This document shows, piece after piece, positions 6,621-8,044 of a DNA stretch of 8,044 bases. Position 1 is the stretch's first letter. The number at the start of each line of letters is the position of its first letter. The notes beneath the pieces were generated by a model. That model was not told the DNA's origin and did no database searches. It saw only the letters and a program-made list of their open reading frames with translations. Made by a program: the position numbers and the translations under genes. Source of the stretch: Saprospirales bacterium (lineage in GTDB: Bacteria > Bacteroidota > Bacteroidia > Chitinophagales > JADJOU01); the NCBI GenBank assembly GCA_947461165.1, contig CANHJR010000042.1, positions 1-8,044 of the forward strand. Reading direction: 5' to 3'.

Positions 6621-7062
6621 AATTTCTCTTTTCCATAAAAAAATGACGAATCAAACTAGCACAAGCCTCCTGTTCGATGCCGGCAACCACGATCGTTTTG
6701 GGATGCAAAATGGAAGGTTTGTGAAGTGAGTACCCACATTTGTCTTCCGATGCACCATATACCAGCGTGCCTAGCTGTGCCCATCGTATAGCACCAGCAC
6801 ACATCGCACAGGGCTCTATCGTCACATACAGCGTGCAGTCCTTGAGGATGCGGGTATTGAGGTAGGTAAAGGCGCTCGTCAGAGCGATAACTTCCGCATG
6901 CGCAGTGGCATCATTGAGCTGAACCGTCTGATTAAATCCTTTGGCTATGACCTGTCCATTAGACACGATAACGCAGCCAATTGGTACTTCATTGACTTCA
7001 TAGGCTCGGGCAGCTTCCCGAAGCGCTAGGGACATAAAATGAGAATGATTTAGTTCCGCCAT
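6619..7062 (-). CDS. tadA: tRNA-specific adenosine deaminase TadA
   Basis: Zinc-dependent deaminase that converts adenosine 34 of tRNA-Arg(ACG) to inosine, letting one tRNA read three arginine codons; it works as a cytosolic homodimer. The 147 residues span the whole cytidine/deoxycytidylate deaminase fold and match the usual 145-170. Zinc ligand and proton shuttle are in HAE 55-57 (His55, Glu57), and the other two ligands are Cys85 and Cys88 in PCAMC 84-88, followed by AGAIRWA. The segment EVPIGCVIV 25-33 and Asn44 fit the substrate-binding side of TadA. The start is the first ATG, seven bases after a -7 promoter element. Guanine and cytosine deaminases share the fold, but the PCAMCAGAIRWA pattern and an Asn before HAE favour TadA. 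The gene is upstream of the exonuclease gene, which has its own promoter. Confidence 0.94.
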   Translation of the reverse strand: MAELNHSHFMSLALREAARAYEVNEVPIGCVIVSNGQVIAKGFNQTVQLNDATAHAEVIALTSAFTYLNTRILKDCTLYVTIEPCAMCAGAIRWAQLGTLVYGASEDKCGYSLHKPSILHPKTIVVAGIEQEACASLIRHFFMEKRN

Positions 7063-7069
7063 CTTGGCA

Positions 7070-7077
7070 CAAAATTA
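7070..7077 (-). promoter_or_regulatory. -7 element for tadA
   Basis: On the minus strand this reads TAATTTTG, an exact match to TAnnTTTG, seven bases before the tadA ATG. The nearest TTG upstream (7091 to 7089) is only 11 bases away, too close for a -33 element, so the -33 is missing or degenerate. A start at the usual distance would give an almost leaderless message. Confidence 0.4.
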
Positions 7078-7344
7078 AGAAATAATGCCAATCTGATTTA
7101 GAACTGTTTGGAACTGCATCATCATCTTGAAAAACAACAGTCTATGATTTCTAGCGCAGAATCTCGATATTCATTTTAATAAATATGATGTCTAGACTCT
7201 TGTTTTAAAGTATAGTTGTGGTTTGGAAGGCTATCAATCCGAATACTATTATTTTATATGACGCAATTCACCTCGAAAATCAATTAAAATAGATTATACT
7301 GTTACAATGAAGAATTATTACGTCAATTTAATTTTTTTTTGTAT

Positions 7345-7352
7345 TATCTTTG
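7345..7352 (+). promoter_or_regulatory. -7 element for the GT5-like gene
   Basis: TATCTTTG is an exact match to TAnnTTTG and lies 53 bases before ATG 7406, leaving a leader of about 45 bases. No clean TTTG is found at -33; a T-rich run precedes the element instead. Confidence 0.5.
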
Positions 7353-7405
7353 CATAATCTTTCGCAGATGTGAGAGTTATACACCAACTAAATTGAGTTT
7401 ACCCG

Positions 7406-8044
7406 ATGACTAAAAGAAAACTATTGTTTGTAACCTCAGAGTTGCAGCCATTCAATGATTTGTCTGATATCGCCCAGAAAATCTCTTCTCTTCCAAATGA
7501 TCTTGCATCCAACGGACTCGATGTGCGCATTTTGATGCCTAAGTTTGGCACTATCAATGAGCGCAGACATAGACTACACGAAGTTGTTCGACTCAGCGGT
7601 ATCAATGTCATGTTCAACGACGAAGATTTTGCATTGACTGTCAAAGTGGCTTCACTCCCAGAATCCAAACATAGACTTCAGGTATACTTCTTGCACAACG
7701 AAGAATTTTTCAATCGGAAGTTTGATTACAAAGATGAAAACGGAAACTTCTTTGACGATACCTCAGAGAGAATGATATTCTTCAACAGAGGCGTTATGGA
7801 AACGGTCAAGAAATTTGGCTGGGCTCCAGATTTTATTATCTGTAGTGGCTGGATGACAAGTTTGATTCCATTATACGCGAGAACTGCTTATGGTGCAGAT
7901 CCGATATTTTCAGAATCCAAGATTTTCTTTAATATTTTTGACGAGGCTTTTCCAGGTAAATTGGAAGATAAGTTTCTAGAAAAAGCGCTTCTCGATGGTG
8001 TTGTAGAAGAGTCTGCAGCTACAGCGTTTGCGGCCGGTGATCAC
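7406..8044 (+). CDS. Glycogen/starch synthase-like GT5 N-terminal domain protein, motif-degenerate (3' end beyond window)
   Basis: 213 residues from ATG 7406 to the window edge. The opening KLLFVTSELQPF (5-16), VRILMPKFGTINERRH (40-55) and GWAPDFIICSGWMTSLIPLY (138-157) align with the N-terminal Rossmann domain of glycogen synthase, GT family 5. The ADP-glucose motif K-x-G-G, expected directly after PF, is replaced without any gap by D-L-S-D (18-21), and the HDWH motif reads S-G-W-M (147-150). The enzyme is therefore probably not an active ADP-glucose transferase. From memory, Bacteroidota carry a conserved family of this kind, about 270 residues long, comprising only the N-terminal half and annotated 'glycogen/starch synthase', often near panC and a DUF4270 lipoprotein gene; the NERRH.LHEV.RLSG stretch (51-65) fits it. 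If so, only about 60 residues are cut off here. The true function is unknown. It is divergent from tadA. Confidence 0.85.
   Translation, partial: MTKRKLLFVTSELQPFNDLSDIAQKISSLPNDLASNGLDVRILMPKFGTINERRHRLHEVVRLSGINVMFNDEDFALTVKVASLPESKHRLQVYFLHNEEFFNRKFDYKDENGNFFDDTSERMIFFNRGVMETVKKFGWAPDFIICSGWMTSLIPLYARTAYGADPIFSESKIFFNIFDEAFPGKLEDKFLEKALLDGVVEESAATAFAAGDH

Larger units (their letters stand above)
7063..7405. other. 343-bp intergenic region between divergent tadA and the GT5-like gene
   Basis: The two ends hold the -7 elements of the flanking genes (7070-7077 minus, 7345-7352 plus). Between them (7078-7344) the DNA is AT-rich with a run of nine T at 7332-7340. I see no tRNA, riboswitch, strong hairpin or convincing small gene. 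The hexamer GAACTG occurs twice within 16 bases near 7101-7116, which is not significant by itself. Confidence 0.6.

Noticed and set aside
7307..7357. Tiny ORF of 16 codons (one Lys followed by a hydrophobic run) ahead of the GT5-like gene
   Set aside because: It overlaps the -7 element at 7345-7352, so it lies mostly upstream of the predicted transcript; hydrophobic content follows from the T run.

Overview
The window looks like chromosomal DNA of a Bacteroidota (Bacteroidetes) bacterium. The base composition is AT-leaning, and no Shine-Dalgarno-like sequences stand out before the starts. Several intergenic regions carry the phylum's -7 promoter element TAnnTTTG. Two proteins also match families I associate with Bacteroidota: a short glycogen-synthase-like GT5 protein, and a DnaQ-type exonuclease fused to a GIY-YIG-like domain. 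The genus cannot be fixed from the sequence.

Layout, left to right. (1) 1-1019, minus: an NRAMP manganese/iron transporter (mntH) whose C-terminus runs off the left edge. (2) 1161-3767, plus, divergent from mntH: an 868-residue protein with two tandem CbbX/SpoVK-type AAA+ modules behind an N-terminal pair of duplicated, probably beta-rich domains. (3) 3685-3969, minus: a doubtful 94-residue lipoprotein-like ORF that has its own promoter-like sequence and whose 3' end overlaps the AAA+ gene. (4) 4053-5120, plus: a divergent QueA-type tRNA ribosyltransferase-isomerase. (5) 5139-6509, minus, convergent with queA: DnaQ-type 3'-5' exonuclease with a GIY-YIG-like domain that has lost its catalytic residues. 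(6) 6619-7062, minus: tRNA adenosine deaminase TadA. (7) 7406-8044, plus, running off the right edge: the N-terminal part of the GT5-like protein, with the ADP-glucose motif replaced.

The genes do not form one operon. Strand changes and separate promoter elements suggest mostly single-gene transcription units. Two genes (queA, tadA) act on the tRNA wobble position: queuosine synthesis and A34-to-inosine editing. The others are metal import, an AAA+ remodelling machine, a nuclease and a sugar-transferase-like protein. No RNA gene, CRISPR array, insertion sequence, phage gene or clear strong intrinsic terminator was seen.

The least ordinary parts are the double-duplicated AAA+ protein, two proteins whose enzyme domains look catalytically dead (GIY-YIG and GT5), the divergent QueA, and the possible small lipoprotein with a promoter element directly before its ATG. 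I see no gene cluster that clearly forms a new multi-gene system.
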